Source of the DNA: Tetranychus cinnabarinus
Lineage: Eukaryota > Arthropoda > Arachnida > Trombidiformes > Tetranychidae
Direction of reading: 5' to 3'
NCBI GenBank assembly: GCA_022266195.1
Contig: WHVY01000009.1
Coordinates: forward strand, 992,001 to 1,056,000
Length of the DNA stretch: 64,000 nt
Shown: positions 17,806 through 30,330 of the stretch, in pieces
Layout: each line of letters opens with the position of its first letter
Numbering within the stretch: position 1 is the stretch's first letter
Position numbers and translations under genes: made by a program
Notes under the pieces: model-generated
The model's input: only the letters and a program-made list of their open reading frames with translations
The model's database searches: none
What the model was told of the DNA's origin: nothing

Positions 17806-20800
17806 ATGGATGTGCAGTTCAACGATAACTTTATCCGTCGTAAATGGAGAGTCAAAGATGATGTGGTCATCTCTGGAATCTCTGGACGGTTTCCAAAATC
17901 CGAGTCAGTTGACCAATTTTTAGATAATCTGTTCAACTCGACTGATATGATGGGCGGTGGAAATGAGCGTTTCCCTGCAGGTAAATACCTTTCAATTTAT
18001 TCATCCAATCTTTAACACTTTCTTTGATCACTTAACCAAAAACGCTACTCAAATCTCTCATAAATTGATAAGAAACGAGAAACAAATTAGGTTTTCGTGT
18101 TAGTTTTTCCGACTTGAAGTGTCTTTTCTCAGACATTTACTTCGCACTTAAATTACAATCTAAACTAGCATTTATCAAAACCCAAATTGCAATTAAATTA
18201 TGAATTATAGCCATAAATTAACCAATTAACCAGTTTACACCTTCATTAATGCTGACAATCAAACATCTTTGTAATTTATTAGCATTCAAATATTGTAACC
18301 GATTTTATTGAAATTGCTTGTGATTTACACTTATTAGGACTTAGCATTCAACTGCATTCCTAATGAGAGGGTTTGCATCTAATCCTTACCTTAATAATCA
18401 TCATCCAATGGATCTTAATTACTAACCAAAGTCTATTCAGTTGATTAGCCCTGTATCGAGCTCTATGATGCGTAAAAAGTCATGATATATCAAGCGTCAA
18501 AAGATAGACCTAACTGTTAATTTGATTGTTGATCAAAACTCCTAACCCTGAAATATCCTTCTTGGACTTATCTTTTAATATTCACTTATTGTATTGATTT
18601 TTAGGAAGCAACGATTTTCCTTACCAAAGCGGTCAAATTGGTAACCTAAACAAATTTGATGCCAAACTTTTTCAAATCTCTGATCATCAAGCTGACCTTT
18701 TGGATCCACAATTGCGAAAGTTACTTGAAGTCTCATATGAAGCCATTATTGATTCAGGTTAGTCTCTTAATCACAGTGAATCTTAATGTTCAATTAACCA
18801 ATTATTTAAAATACAATCACTAAATTGAACTAGAAAAAACAAAGCTATTGATCATCAACACAAAACCAATTCAACCAAATTGGTGATTATAAGCCTTTGA
18901 TTGTTTAATGAATATTTTTTTCATTCTCATAACGTGTCGCTATCAATCAACCTTTCTTTCATTATAAATGTTTGAATATTGATTTGTTTCAATTTTGATC
19001 AACTTTATCGCCGTTTAATAATATGAAAACAAAAAACTGTTCAACTGATTTGCTTGATTATCTAACGATTTTCAATTAATTTTTTGCAGCTCCAATTACC
19101 ATCTATAATCAATTATTGTAGACTTGGGTCAGTTTTCATCAATTCAAATAATCAACTTAGATTCAACGCAGCACTTAAAGATGAGCTTAAAACATAACTT
19201 GATTAGCTGATTATCCGTTTAGTTATTAATTTATTCAATTCTGATCAATATGGTCAATCTTTTGAATACAGGATTAAACTGCTTTAATCAAATTCAATTG
19301 TCCCTGTTGATTATTTGATTATAAGTTTATCATTTAATTAATGAACCCATTGATGCAAGAAAATGAGATTTTGATTGGGATGTCAAATTAGATTGATTGA
19401 ATCAAGTCGAGTCTACAAATTGATGAGCTGATATGCTAAATCAGAAATGGCAAGGGAATCTTTCACCTTGATTGCGATTTAGAAACAAAAGCTTAATAGA
19501 AACGAGTTAACCTCGTTGATGTGAAACACTTTACAGTTGCATTATAAAATGGTCAGTTTGGGCTCCAGGCTTCTGAAGATAGTTTTGTATAAGTGTTTAT
19601 TTTGGGTATAAAAAGGATGATTAACTGATTAACTGCTTTAAATATCTCTTACACTTGCAAACTAGAAGATTGTAATTAATCCTTGAAGTTGAAAGGAAGG
19701 AAGAGAAAGCAATCATTTTAATATTAAAAGGCCAAGCTGTGAAGTATCAAGGATATTCAATGGAGGTTATTGAATACATTTGTTTATCATGATTGTAAGA
19801 AGGTAAAATGAAGAAATTATAATTTACCATTTAAAACGATTAATCTTTTGATAAAATGTAAACATTGTTGGCACCATAGATGTTTTTTTGGGGTGGAAAG
19901 TGTTGAGGCAACCCTGAGTTGTTACATTGTTGACTATTTTACTGTATTCATATTGACGGTCAATGTTTTAGATTAAAATTTGCACAATCAACCCTTAATT
20001 AAATATCAAAGTAAATGTTTCAACTCCTTTTTACTTTAGGTCTGGACGTTGACTCTTTGAGAGGGACAAACACTGGTTTCTTTTATGGTTCATCTTTCCA
20101 AGAAACTGATATGGCCTGGGGTGAGGAACCATTGGATGTTCCCAACTACAGACAAATCTATACAACATTGATTCCCTACATTTATGACCTCAAAGGACCA
20201 ATTTGCCATTTCGATACAGCCTGTGGGTCAAGTTTTGCAGCTCTCAATGAAGCCTTCACAGCAATTAAATCAGGCCTGTGTGATCAAGCCTTGGTTGCTG
20301 GTTACAACATTTGCTTGGTTCCAGTTGTTACCCTTCAATTTCGTGATCTTCAAATGGTCTCCAGATATGGCCGATCAAAATGTCTCGATGAATCTGCCGA
20401 TGGATATGGAAGGTCAGAAGGTGTTTGCTGCATTTTACTACAAAAATCAGCCGATGCCAAGCGCATTTACTCAACTATTGTTAACTGTCGCAGTAACACT
20501 GATGGTTATAAAGATCAAGGCATTTCATTTCCATCGGTTAATCTTCAACGACAATTAATGTATGAAACTTACACTGAGGTTGGATTGGATCCAACTAAAG
20601 TATCCTACGTTGAGGCTCATACAACTGGTACTCAAGCCGGTGATCCAGTTGAAATGAAAGCGATTCATGATGTCTTTTGTATCAATCGAGATAAATCAAA
20701 GCCTTTAATGATTGGCTGTTTAAAGTCAAACATGGGTCACTCAGAAGCAGCTTCAGGCCTTTGTGCAACAATTAAAGCCAATTGTATTTTCCAGAAAGGT

Positions 20801-23800
20801 TTAATTCCTGGTAATTTACACTTTTCCAAGCCTAATCCACGAATTGAAGGTTTGATGAATGAAACAATAGTTCCTGTTAACTCAACCACTCCATTTGAAG
20901 GAGAAATTATTTCCCTCAATTGTTTCGGCTTTGGTGGTGCAAATGTTCATGTCATTCTGAAAGGTCATAATAAAAAGTCTTCACCCGATGATTATGCCAT
21001 AACATTACCAGGATTACCTCGATTAATAAACATTGCCGGTCGTTCAAATGATGGTGTTCATTTCATACAAAATTTCCTTGAAAAATCTCAGCGACTTTTA
21101 ACTAAACCTTTTCTTGGTTTATTCAATCAATACTCAAAAAGCCGACGAATGCCTGTTCGTGGTTATACTCTGGTTGAAGGTGAAGTTGGAAGTTACAAGT
21201 TTACTCATTTCCTTGGAGATAATTTTGACTCGACTCAGAATAAAAAGGTTTACCTGACTGCATCAAATAATTTAATGAACATCGACTCTTCGTTCAGAAA
21301 TTTACCAGTTTTTTCACAAACCATTGACCGTTTATCATCATACCTGCAACCCTTCAAAGTAAATCTATCGGCTTTAGTCTATAGAGAGCAAAGAATCACA
21401 AATCCTTTGGAATCAATTCTTACTTCAATTGCTATTCAACTGGGAATGATTAATTTGTTGGAATCGATCAAACTGCCGATTAAAGGTGTTTTAACTCGCT
21501 CCATTGGATCCTTGATAAATCTTTATTTGAAAAACTCGTTAAGTGAACAAAAAGTAATCCTTATCGCTTATTGGTTTGGACATTTTATACAAACTGCTGA
21601 TCAAACAGTTGTCAGTCCAGTTTTAGAAGTTCAATCATCTTGGGATCAAATTAAATCATTGTGTTCACCCGCAATCCGCTCCATAAAGGAATCGGACAAA
21701 TCCTGTTTGATTTCAGGACCGTTTTCGGAATTGGCTGATCTAACAATTTCATTGAAATTGTCAAATATTCCTTTCAAATATCCTGTCCAGTCAACTGATT
21801 GTGTTGATACAAATGTATCTGACTCTCACCATTTTACTGGATCAACAAATTTCCTACTCAACCCGGGAAGCAACGGATCTTTAGTTTCGTTCAAGAATTA
21901 TCTAATAAAGCAAATTCTTTATCCTGACAATTATATTAAGACGATGGAAATTTTAAAGGATGAAGACAAAACTTCAGTCATTCTTCTCAATATGGATAAT
22001 AAGCCATTTAAATGTTCAAAGATAAACAATGAACTTGCATTGAATCAATTCTCTCAATACAATTTATCAGACATTTCAAGAGGAGTTATCTCTGGACAGA
22101 GTTTATTTTCATGCTTGGGTCAACTCTATTCAAAGGAAGGCCTCAACTATTGTCTTGAAAATTTGTATCAACCAGTAAATTATCCAGTTCCCGTTGATAC
22201 ATTATCATTACACTCGTTAATTAAATTTGACCATTCAAATGATTGGAAAGTGTTCAAATTTCCCGAATATTTCAATCCATTCCGAGCATCAACAAGCGTT
22301 AATTTTAAGGTTAACCTAGCAAATGCAGAAGATTGGTATCTTTCTGATCACAAGATTGACGGACGAATCCTTTATCCAGCAACTGGTCTCTTAATGGGTG
22401 CATGGCATGTAGCAGCCAAATTTCATCAAATCCAAGTAACTCGATTTCCAGTTGAATTTCGTGACATTAAATTAATCAGAGCTACCGTTTTACCCGAAAA
22501 GGAAGTTAAATTTACTGTCCAATACTTGCCTTACAATGGAACCTTTGCAATTATTGAAAGCGGTACAGTTGTTGCAACTGGAAAAGTGTTTGCTCATCCT
22601 AACTTGGAAGATGTAAAAGATTCATTTTCTAAATTATCCCAACTCGAGATAAACGCCGACAATGAGGTTATGCTTGGTGAACAAGATATTTATAAAGAGC
22701 TCAGAGTTAGAGGTTACGATTATGGGCCCAGTTTCAGATGTTTAAGCTCTGCTTCTTCATTTGGACTCAAAGGAACTGTAAAATGGTGTGAACCTACCAA
22801 TACTCAGCTTAAAGCTGCATCCATTGTGGAGCGAACTCACGATTCAACTTTTCGGTTTCTTAAAACCTGGATAACATTCACTGATTCAGCCTTGCAGTTG
22901 ATTTTACTTTCAAATCAACACAACCGTGATTTGTATATTCCTACTGGTTTTGAATCTTTAGTTTGCGATCCAACTGCTATCATGGAGACGATTAATTGCT
23001 TTAATAAAAGTCACCAACCTAACGAGGTACAAAAGGCTGAATCTGAAGATTCAAACAAGAAAACAGAGACTCTTTGTCCTGAGTTCACTGTCACTCATGA
23101 TCCAATCACTCAAACCTTGTCTACTAATGGACTTTGGGTCAAGGGTTTATTTGCTTCCGATACCAATAGACGAAATCAATCAGTTTCTCTTGAATCTTAC
23201 GATTTTATTCCATTTAATGAGACTTCAGCTGTTGATGAAATGACTCAGAAATCAATTGAAAGATACTCCACTTTAATTTATGGACTTATTGCTGTATTAA
23301 AACAAAAATATCTTGGACTTGGATCAGTGAAAGAAAACGAAATTGAATCTCTTCAAAATACAGTCGATCTTACACTAGATCAGCATTCATTTGCTAATTA
23401 TCTACTCTCTTTGATTAGAGGAGAATCACCATCAACTGAGATCACAAAAGCATTGCCAAGCGATTTATTAATCGGTAGTAATGCTATTCTTCACAGTAAC
23501 CAGCGATTTTTGCGTCCATTTGTTGTTACTGCTGCTGCTCATGAGTGTTATGCCGGTGATCCTTGCTCTAAATTGAGTGTTGTTGAAATTAATGATTCTC
23601 AAGGGTTCCTAGTTGACTCTGTTAGATCGTTTGTCGATGCACAATCATTAGGTTCAATGAAACTTACCTACAATTTGGTTCGATCAAGTCCTGTTGATCA
23701 AGAAACTGCTGATAAACTTTCAGGTACAGTTAACACGATTATATGGAATCTAATTGAATCTGAAGCACCAAGTCAATTGGGTAAAAATGATTTGGTTATA

Positions 23801-26800
23801 TACAAATTGACAAATGGCTCTGTTGACCAATTGATTAAATGTTTGGACAAAATTTATTCAATCATGAAACCCAATGGTAATCTTCTCATTTTAACGAGAG
23901 AAACATCAACAAAATTAACCGACTTGAAATCAACTCCTTTCCTGGGAAGTCTTTTAAAAGATTACATTCCAAATGTAGTTGATTCAACTGAATTAGTTAA
24001 GAAAATGGAAGCTAATCAATGGATCTGCATGAGCATACGTTATATCGACTCTGATTTGTTACCTTTGACTGGACTCATGTTTAAAAAGGCACCAGATTCA
24101 ATTAAGGTTGAGAAACACAAAGTTATTCATGTTAATCCATTTGAATATTCATGGCTTGATGAGCTGAAAAGTTGCCTCAAAACTGAAGATGATTCGCTAA
24201 TTTGGTTAACTTCAAAGTATGAATCAGATACAAGTGTTATTGGTCTTGTTAAATGTTTAAGTTTAGAGCCAAATGGACAAAGGCTTCGCTGTATTGCTCT
24301 TCGACCTGGTTCCAAAGGAATTGATTTGACTTCTGTCAATTTTAATAAGTCGCCATTTGCTGAGATTGCTGCCATTGATTGTAAATTTAACGTTTTTGAT
24401 GACAAATTGGGTTGGGGTGATTATTGTCACCTCGAAATCCCATCTAAACCAGAAAATGATAAAAAATGTTTAACTGTGGCAAAAGATGCCTACATTCAGT
24501 GTCTAACACCGGGTGATCTTTCCTCGCTTGTCTGGACACAATTTAATCCAGTTGCTGATTTTAATAAAGGCCAATCATTGGTGCAAATCAATTATTCCTC
24601 GCTTAATTTCAAGGATGTTATGCATGCAACTGGAAGATTGCCTTCAAACCTTAATCCAGATTGGCGATCTCAGGTTCAAATGCAAACACCTATTGGTTTA
24701 GAGTATGCTGGTGTTGATGCTAATGGCAATCGAGTTATGGGAATGCTGCCTTATCGAGCCTTAGCGACAAAAGTGGTTCTTGGGCCAAATGATTTTACAT
24801 GGCCTGTTCCATCATCTTGGAGCTTGGAAGACGCTGCAACTGTTCCAGTTGTTTATGCCACTGCTATTTATGCTCTTCTTATTCGTGGACAACTTAGAGA
24901 AGGAGAATCGATACTAATTCATGCTGGTACTGGAGGTGTTGGTTTGGCAGCTATTAATATTGCTTTGAGCATGAACTGTCGAGTATTCACAACAATCGGA
25001 TCAGAAGAGAAGAGAGCGTTTCTTGAGAAACACTTTCCCTCTTTGGATGCTACAAGCTTTGCACATTCTCGTAGTACTTCATTCGAGGAACATGTACTTC
25101 GTCATACAAATGGTTATGGTGTTGATGTTGTTCTTAATTCATTATCTGAAGACAAACTTCTAGCCAGTGTTAGATGTTTAGCTCCAGGTGGAAGGTTCCT
25201 TGAGATTGGTAAATACGATATAATGCAAAACAATAAACTAAATTTGGGCCTATTTGATCAAGGAAAAACCTTTCATGGAATTTTATTGGACTCATTTATT
25301 GATCCTAATGGCTGGGTCAATGGTAAAAAGGCATTAATGGAACAAGAAAAACGTAAAATTGACACATTCATGGAACAAGGAATTGCTAGAGGAACAATCA
25401 GACCTTTACCAAGAAAAGTTTTTGAAATCAATGAGGTTGAGAAAGCTTTTCGTTTTATGGCAACTGGTAAACACATTGGCAAAGTACTGATCAAAGTGAA
25501 GCCAGAAAATGACAGCAAAGACCAGAAAATCTCTACACAAGATAATCAAACATTTTCACCATCCACAAATCCGATTCTCGGTATCAAATCAATAAAATCT
25601 CCTCAATTCCACCCAAATAAAGTTTATATCATTGTTGGTGGTTTTGGAGGATTTGGTTTAGAATTGGCTTGTTGGCTGGTTAGAAATGGTGCTCGTCATT
25701 TGGTTTTAAACTCACGAAGCGGTCCAAAATCTGCTTATCACCACTACTGTCTAAAAAGATTTGCCCAGCTTGGTGTTCAAACCACGATCTCGGAGCACAA
25801 TTTAACCAATCAAGATGATTGTTACCATTTATTTGAGCAAATATCATCTCGTAGTATCGGAGGAATATTCAACTGTGCATTGGTTCTGTCTGATGCTTTA
25901 ATGGCAGACCAAAATGAAGAAACGTACGAGAAAGTATGCTCATCTAAAGTTAAAGTTACTCGTAATTTGGATCAATTAACTCGAACTTTTGCTCCTGATT
26001 GTGATTATTTTGTTGTCTTCTCATCAGTTGCATGTGGTCGGGGTAATCCAGGTCAAACTAATTATGGCCTAGCCAATAGTTACATGGAATCAATTTGTCA
26101 GGCTCGTCATAAAGATGGTCTTCATGGTTTAGCCATTCAATGGGGTTTTGTTGGTGATGTTGGGTTTGTTGTTGAAAAAATGGGTGTCAAAGTTGAATCG
26201 ATTCGAGGAACTGCAGCACAGCGTATTCATTCGTGTTTCTCGGTTCTTTCACGAGCATTGGCTTATCCTGTTCCTGTTTTATCAAGTTTGGTTCGTTCAT
26301 TTGATAAAAAATCTTTAGCAACAGACTCTGGAGATATAATTAAATCAATAAGCCATATTCTTGGCATTAAAGACATCAACTCACTTGATCCTAATATTAC
26401 CTTAGGTGAACTTGGAATGGACTCGCTGATGGCTATTGAAGTTCAACAAGTTCTCGAGAAACAGTTTAACATCTCAATCAATTCACGGGAAATTCGGGCT
26501 CTAAAAATATCCAAACTCAAAGAATTCTCTAAACAAGTTAAAAATGGTACTCAAGCCGCTAGTGCAAATCCAGGAGAAACCAATGATTCTTCAAGTTTAC
26601 CTCTAAATCCACTTTTATTGCTGCAAATCCCAACAAAGCTGACACACAATTTAAATGAACACGATCAATTTGACAAATCAACATCGCCAGTATATTATTT
26701 GCCTCCTATTGAGGGTAACTATGATTTGATGCAAGGATTGATTGATGGAGTCAAAAGACCAGTTATTGGACTCAACTGGACTTATGATTTAGCTCCATTT

Positions 26801-27586
26801 ACCTCACTCGAAGCAGCAGCCAGTTATATGGCTGACCAACTGACTAAACTACATCAAAGCGATGATAAAATAGATATGCTTGGTTATTCATTTGGTGGAC
26901 TTGTGGCTTTTGCTGTTTCAAGCGAGTTAGAAAATCGCTATTTGACAAATAATGGGAAAGGACCAATTGTTTCCAGATTAGTTTTGATTGATTCTGATCC
27001 TGAAACATTAAAACATGCAGCAGCTACTCTTGTACATACTCATGCTTGCAATGATTCAAATACTCAAGAAGTTGAATTTATAAAATCTACTCTTAAACGA
27101 GTAATGCACAAATTGGATGTCGATCAATTTGACTCGGAACTGAAAAGCTGTCCAAACCGAAGTGAAAGATTCGCTAAATTTAAAACAATTTTACTCAACA
27201 ATGGTCTTGATGAAGTTAAAGCAGACAGTATAGTTAAAATTAATGAATTAACTCTACAGAAAGGACAACTAACTCTCAAGTATAAGCCAAAAATCAAATC
27301 GCATTTATTTAAAATTGTTCATATCAGAGCTAAAGATGATTTATCTACCTTTAAAAATGTCACAAACGGAATCAGGGTAAGTTTGGTGTTTTTTTGAGTT
27401 CCATGAAAATAAACAGACACATTTAATCAATTTACCTTTTATTTTTATCAACAGTTGGGAACCGAACGATTCTTCAATGGAAACCATCATACAGTAATCG
27501 CACAAAATTTGGATGCTATTAACAAAATTGTGGATGAATTTTTCACTGGCCAAGAAGGCACCAACTCTACTCAAGTTCAAAATTAA
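17806..27586 (+). CDS. FASN: Fatty acid synthase (animal type I), four exons, about 2,598 residues
   Basis: Exons: 17806-17980, 18605-18757, 20040-27376 and 27455-27586. All junctions are GT-AG and phase-consistent. The cytosolic enzyme makes long-chain fatty acids from malonyl-CoA. Domains in order: ketosynthase (C171, H303, H343); a malonyl/acetyltransferase-like region whose nucleophile motif reads TRSIG around S597 instead of GHSxG and whose GMGSQW loop is absent; dehydratase (H880 in HxxxGxxxxP, D1058); a non-catalytic methyltransferase-like region; enoylreductase (NADPH loop GTGGVG from 1739); ketoreductase (GGFGGFG from 1976, Y2118); carrier protein (DSL, S2238); and thioesterase (GYSFGG, S2393, His near 2566). 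Length matches animal FAS. The three introns lie only at the two ends (623, 1,282 and 78 bp), so one exon is 7.3 kb. The degenerate transferase suggests a specialised paralogue. The thioesterase and carrier order argue against a polyketide synthase. Confidence 0.95.
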
Positions 27587-28662
27587 AGCTGAATACCCAG
27601 TCAACCCAAACTTATAGCTCATACAAACTAGAGCGAACGTTACAACGTAACCAGCACCAGAAATGATACAAAAATCCTCTTTGCGTTTTTCGCGTAAAAC
27701 ACAATATTTTAATCTACACAAGAGTATCGATACCTACCTCAACAGTGTCGGTACCGATAACTGGTCAATACTTTAAAAACATTTGAATTGTTATTATTAA
27801 TTAACAGCTCAGTGGTTAAATTGAGGTAGAGTTGAAAGATCGAGACCTTTTAGATATTATTTATTTTGTCATTTACAAAGTCTGTAGTTTTATACAAAAA
27901 GTGTACAATACTGATGTTGCCATCTAACTTGTCAGTTACCTCAACCGCATTTCTGTCGTGTATGTGCTAGTTGACTGGGAATCATAATCACTTTATTTAA
28001 CAATGAAACTATTATACTCTATCAGTGGTTTTGAATGTATTATTTAAGATAAATTGTTGACGTCTTTTCTCATTCCGTAATGAAAATTTGCTGGACATTT
28101 TGACAGAAAGCTGAACCATTATGAGACGAAATCTTGTTTTTTAAGCTGCTTCCTCGAAATATTTGAAAAAGACAAAATTGCCGACAAAACTTGCTTTAAT
28201 TCATTCAGATTTCCTGTATCAACTTCCAAATTATTTACTTTACTTTATAATTATTGAATCCTGAGAGGTTTACAAACTTTAAATTTATACAATTCATGTA
28301 TTTACTTGAACTTCTATACATTACCACTTCAAAAATTAAACTAATAATATAATTAATAGAACTTTAAATTAATTTCTATAATACAATGTTTAACCATGGT
28401 TTAATCAAAGTAAACTGAGTTCAAGATTTTTGTACTTTAAACTTCTTAATTTGCAATTTATTTTCACATTTACAAAGTCGAAGATTGAAGGGATTTTTAA
28501 CAATAACTCTCCCTGATTGAATTGTAATAAATTACTATAATGGAAATCTCATGCTTTCAATAAAGCGTCATCAAGAAGTAACAATTTTCTGTTCCAGACC
28601 AGAAAAGTCAATGAATTAATGTATTTTCAAATAATGAAAATAGTAAAAACCAGTAAAAATTG
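27587..28662. other. Intergenic between FASN and the TLDc gene
   Basis: AT-rich and without coding frames of note. ATCGATAC words lie near 27724. AATAAA occurs near 28526 and 28559 on the + strand and could end long FASN transcripts. Confidence 0.55.
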
Positions 28663-29508
28663 TCAGGTGATGGTAAAAACTTCATAATCTTTAACACAGA
28701 AATAATAATGTCCCATGAGTATGTAATTATTCGCATGTTCCCCATCATACGAATGAGGTAAATTGGAATAGCTTTCCATGTTTGCATCACAATTGTCTGA
28801 TAGAGCTAAATCAGCACCACCACCAAATATTGGTCCATATCTTTGATGATGAACGATTGCAAAGCGCTTTTTAATAACATCAAATTTAATTGGATCAGTT
28901 GATTCACGATTAATCAGACTAAAGAGGAATGATTTCTCTGAAGTAATATAACGTCCCTTTGGGTCAGCAGGTATGCTCCATGGTATATCTGTAAAGCCTC
29001 CACACAGGTCACCATTATGTCCCAAAATGATGGTAAAGGTAGGAGCAAAATTATCACAGTGGCGATGAAAGGAATCAGCTGAGAAGTTATGTGTTTGAGC
29101 ACGAAAAATACATCGCCAAGATTGCTTAGGTACACCATACCATTGATTGAGTATTTTTTGAAATTTAGCATTAGCTCCCGATAATAAATGAGATCCATGA
29201 AATAATCGATGTGAAGCTCTTGAATGTGTTATCACTTTGTCAGGAAAAGTTTCTTTAGGTGTCATATCCAGTTTACCCTCAATTGCTCTAAGCCTTTTTA
29301 AAATCTCAGCTTCATAGTTAGCATTTCCTTGAGCATTACCATTACAATTAGATACACTATTTCCATTGATTATTGAAGCCAACATATCAAGATTTGTATT
29401 GATTTTTTCACCAACTTTCTCTTTACCAGCAGCTGTCAGATTTGATAGGATCATGTCTTTAAGCTCATTGATGATGGTAAGTCCAGTTTTTACACTTTCA
29501 GCATCCAT
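28663..29508 (-). CDS. TLDc-domain protein, single exon, 281 residues
   Basis: The C-terminal part (about residues 120-281) is a TLDc domain. Recognisable blocks are SFHRHCDN...TFTIILGHNG..CGGFTDIPW, then a SFLFSL strand, FGGGADLALSDNCD, and the terminal DYEVFTI. TLDc proteins (OXR1, NCOA7, TLDC2) act in oxidative-stress protection and bind or disassemble V-ATPase. The N-terminal 100 residues are helical and charged with a Gly/Asn-rich linker, and there is no BTB, TBC or LysM domain. There is no signal peptide, so it is probably cytosolic. The sequence before the ATG resembles a splice acceptor (TTTTTAG), so a 5' UTR exon is possible. Confidence 0.85.
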   Translation of the reverse strand: MDAESVKTGLTIINELKDMILSNLTAAGKEKVGEKINTNLDMLASIINGNSVSNCNGNAQGNANYEAEILKRLRAIEGKLDMTPKETFPDKVITHSRASHRLFHGSHLLSGANAKFQKILNQWYGVPKQSWRCIFRAQTHNFSADSFHRHCDNFAPTFTIILGHNGDLCGGFTDIPWSIPADPKGRYITSEKSFLFSLINRESTDPIKFDVIKKRFAIVHHQRYGPIFGGGADLALSDNCDANMESYSNLPHSYDGEHANNYILMGHYYFCVKDYEVFTIT

Positions 29509-30330
29509 TATGATCTAAAAAATATTCACACGTTTATTCCTTAACGAGTACCATTAGTGGTACAATTGATAACAAATAAAACAAAACAAAATAAATAAAA
29601 AAACCAATCAAAATAAAAAAAGTTTCTAGGTGAGACAAATATTTAGGTAAAAAAGTTTAGTACCGAAGATGGCGATACAACATTAAGTCACTCCAAACTT
29701 ACTTTACTGACGTTAGATGGCGAAAGCTTATCAACGACAACCATTTTCAGCCTTAAATACTGTAAATCAGATTTTTAAATGTTGAGTGTTGTTAAGTCAG
29801 ATAACTATTGATTTAATTGTTGAATCATTTCAGAGTTGGACAGTAAGGACAGAAAATGTTCACTGGGAATTATTACGAGAAATAGAAGTGATAAATTGAA
29901 AGTACTTTTGGTATTTATAAGCATTAGCTTTTATTGAAATGTAATTGACCAACATTTTGTGGATACAATTGATTGTTTGTAACAAATTTTTATATTAACT
30001 TAATGGTAAACAGTAAAAAATGAGAAATAAATAGGCTTTGAATTTCAGGGAATGATTATTTGTTGGAAACAAAGTAATATAAATGTTGGTCGGAGGCACA
30101 TTTTTGATCAAGTAGTTTCTTGATTGGTAAAGATCAGTTTTTAATTCTCCAATAAGATGAGAGCTAATCCTGTTTCAAATAATTAACCATGCCGTGTTTG
30201 AAGATGATTAATCAAAAGATTGATTAAATTTTAGAGTACTTTAAAGAATGATCGATTGATTTTGCTTTTTGATGGTCCAAAATGAATCAAACTGAATTTA
30301 TAGATAGGAATAAGTTATTAAAGTGTTTAA
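29509..30330. other. Intergenic, no gene seen
   Basis: AT-rich spacer between two minus-strand genes. It should hold the promoter of the TLDc gene and the 3' UTR of the next gene. No conserved feature stands out. Confidence 0.55.

Noticed and set aside
17806..27586. Polyketide synthase or bacterial contamination
   Set aside because: Domain order, length, C-terminal thioesterase and three GT-AG introns fit animal FASN.
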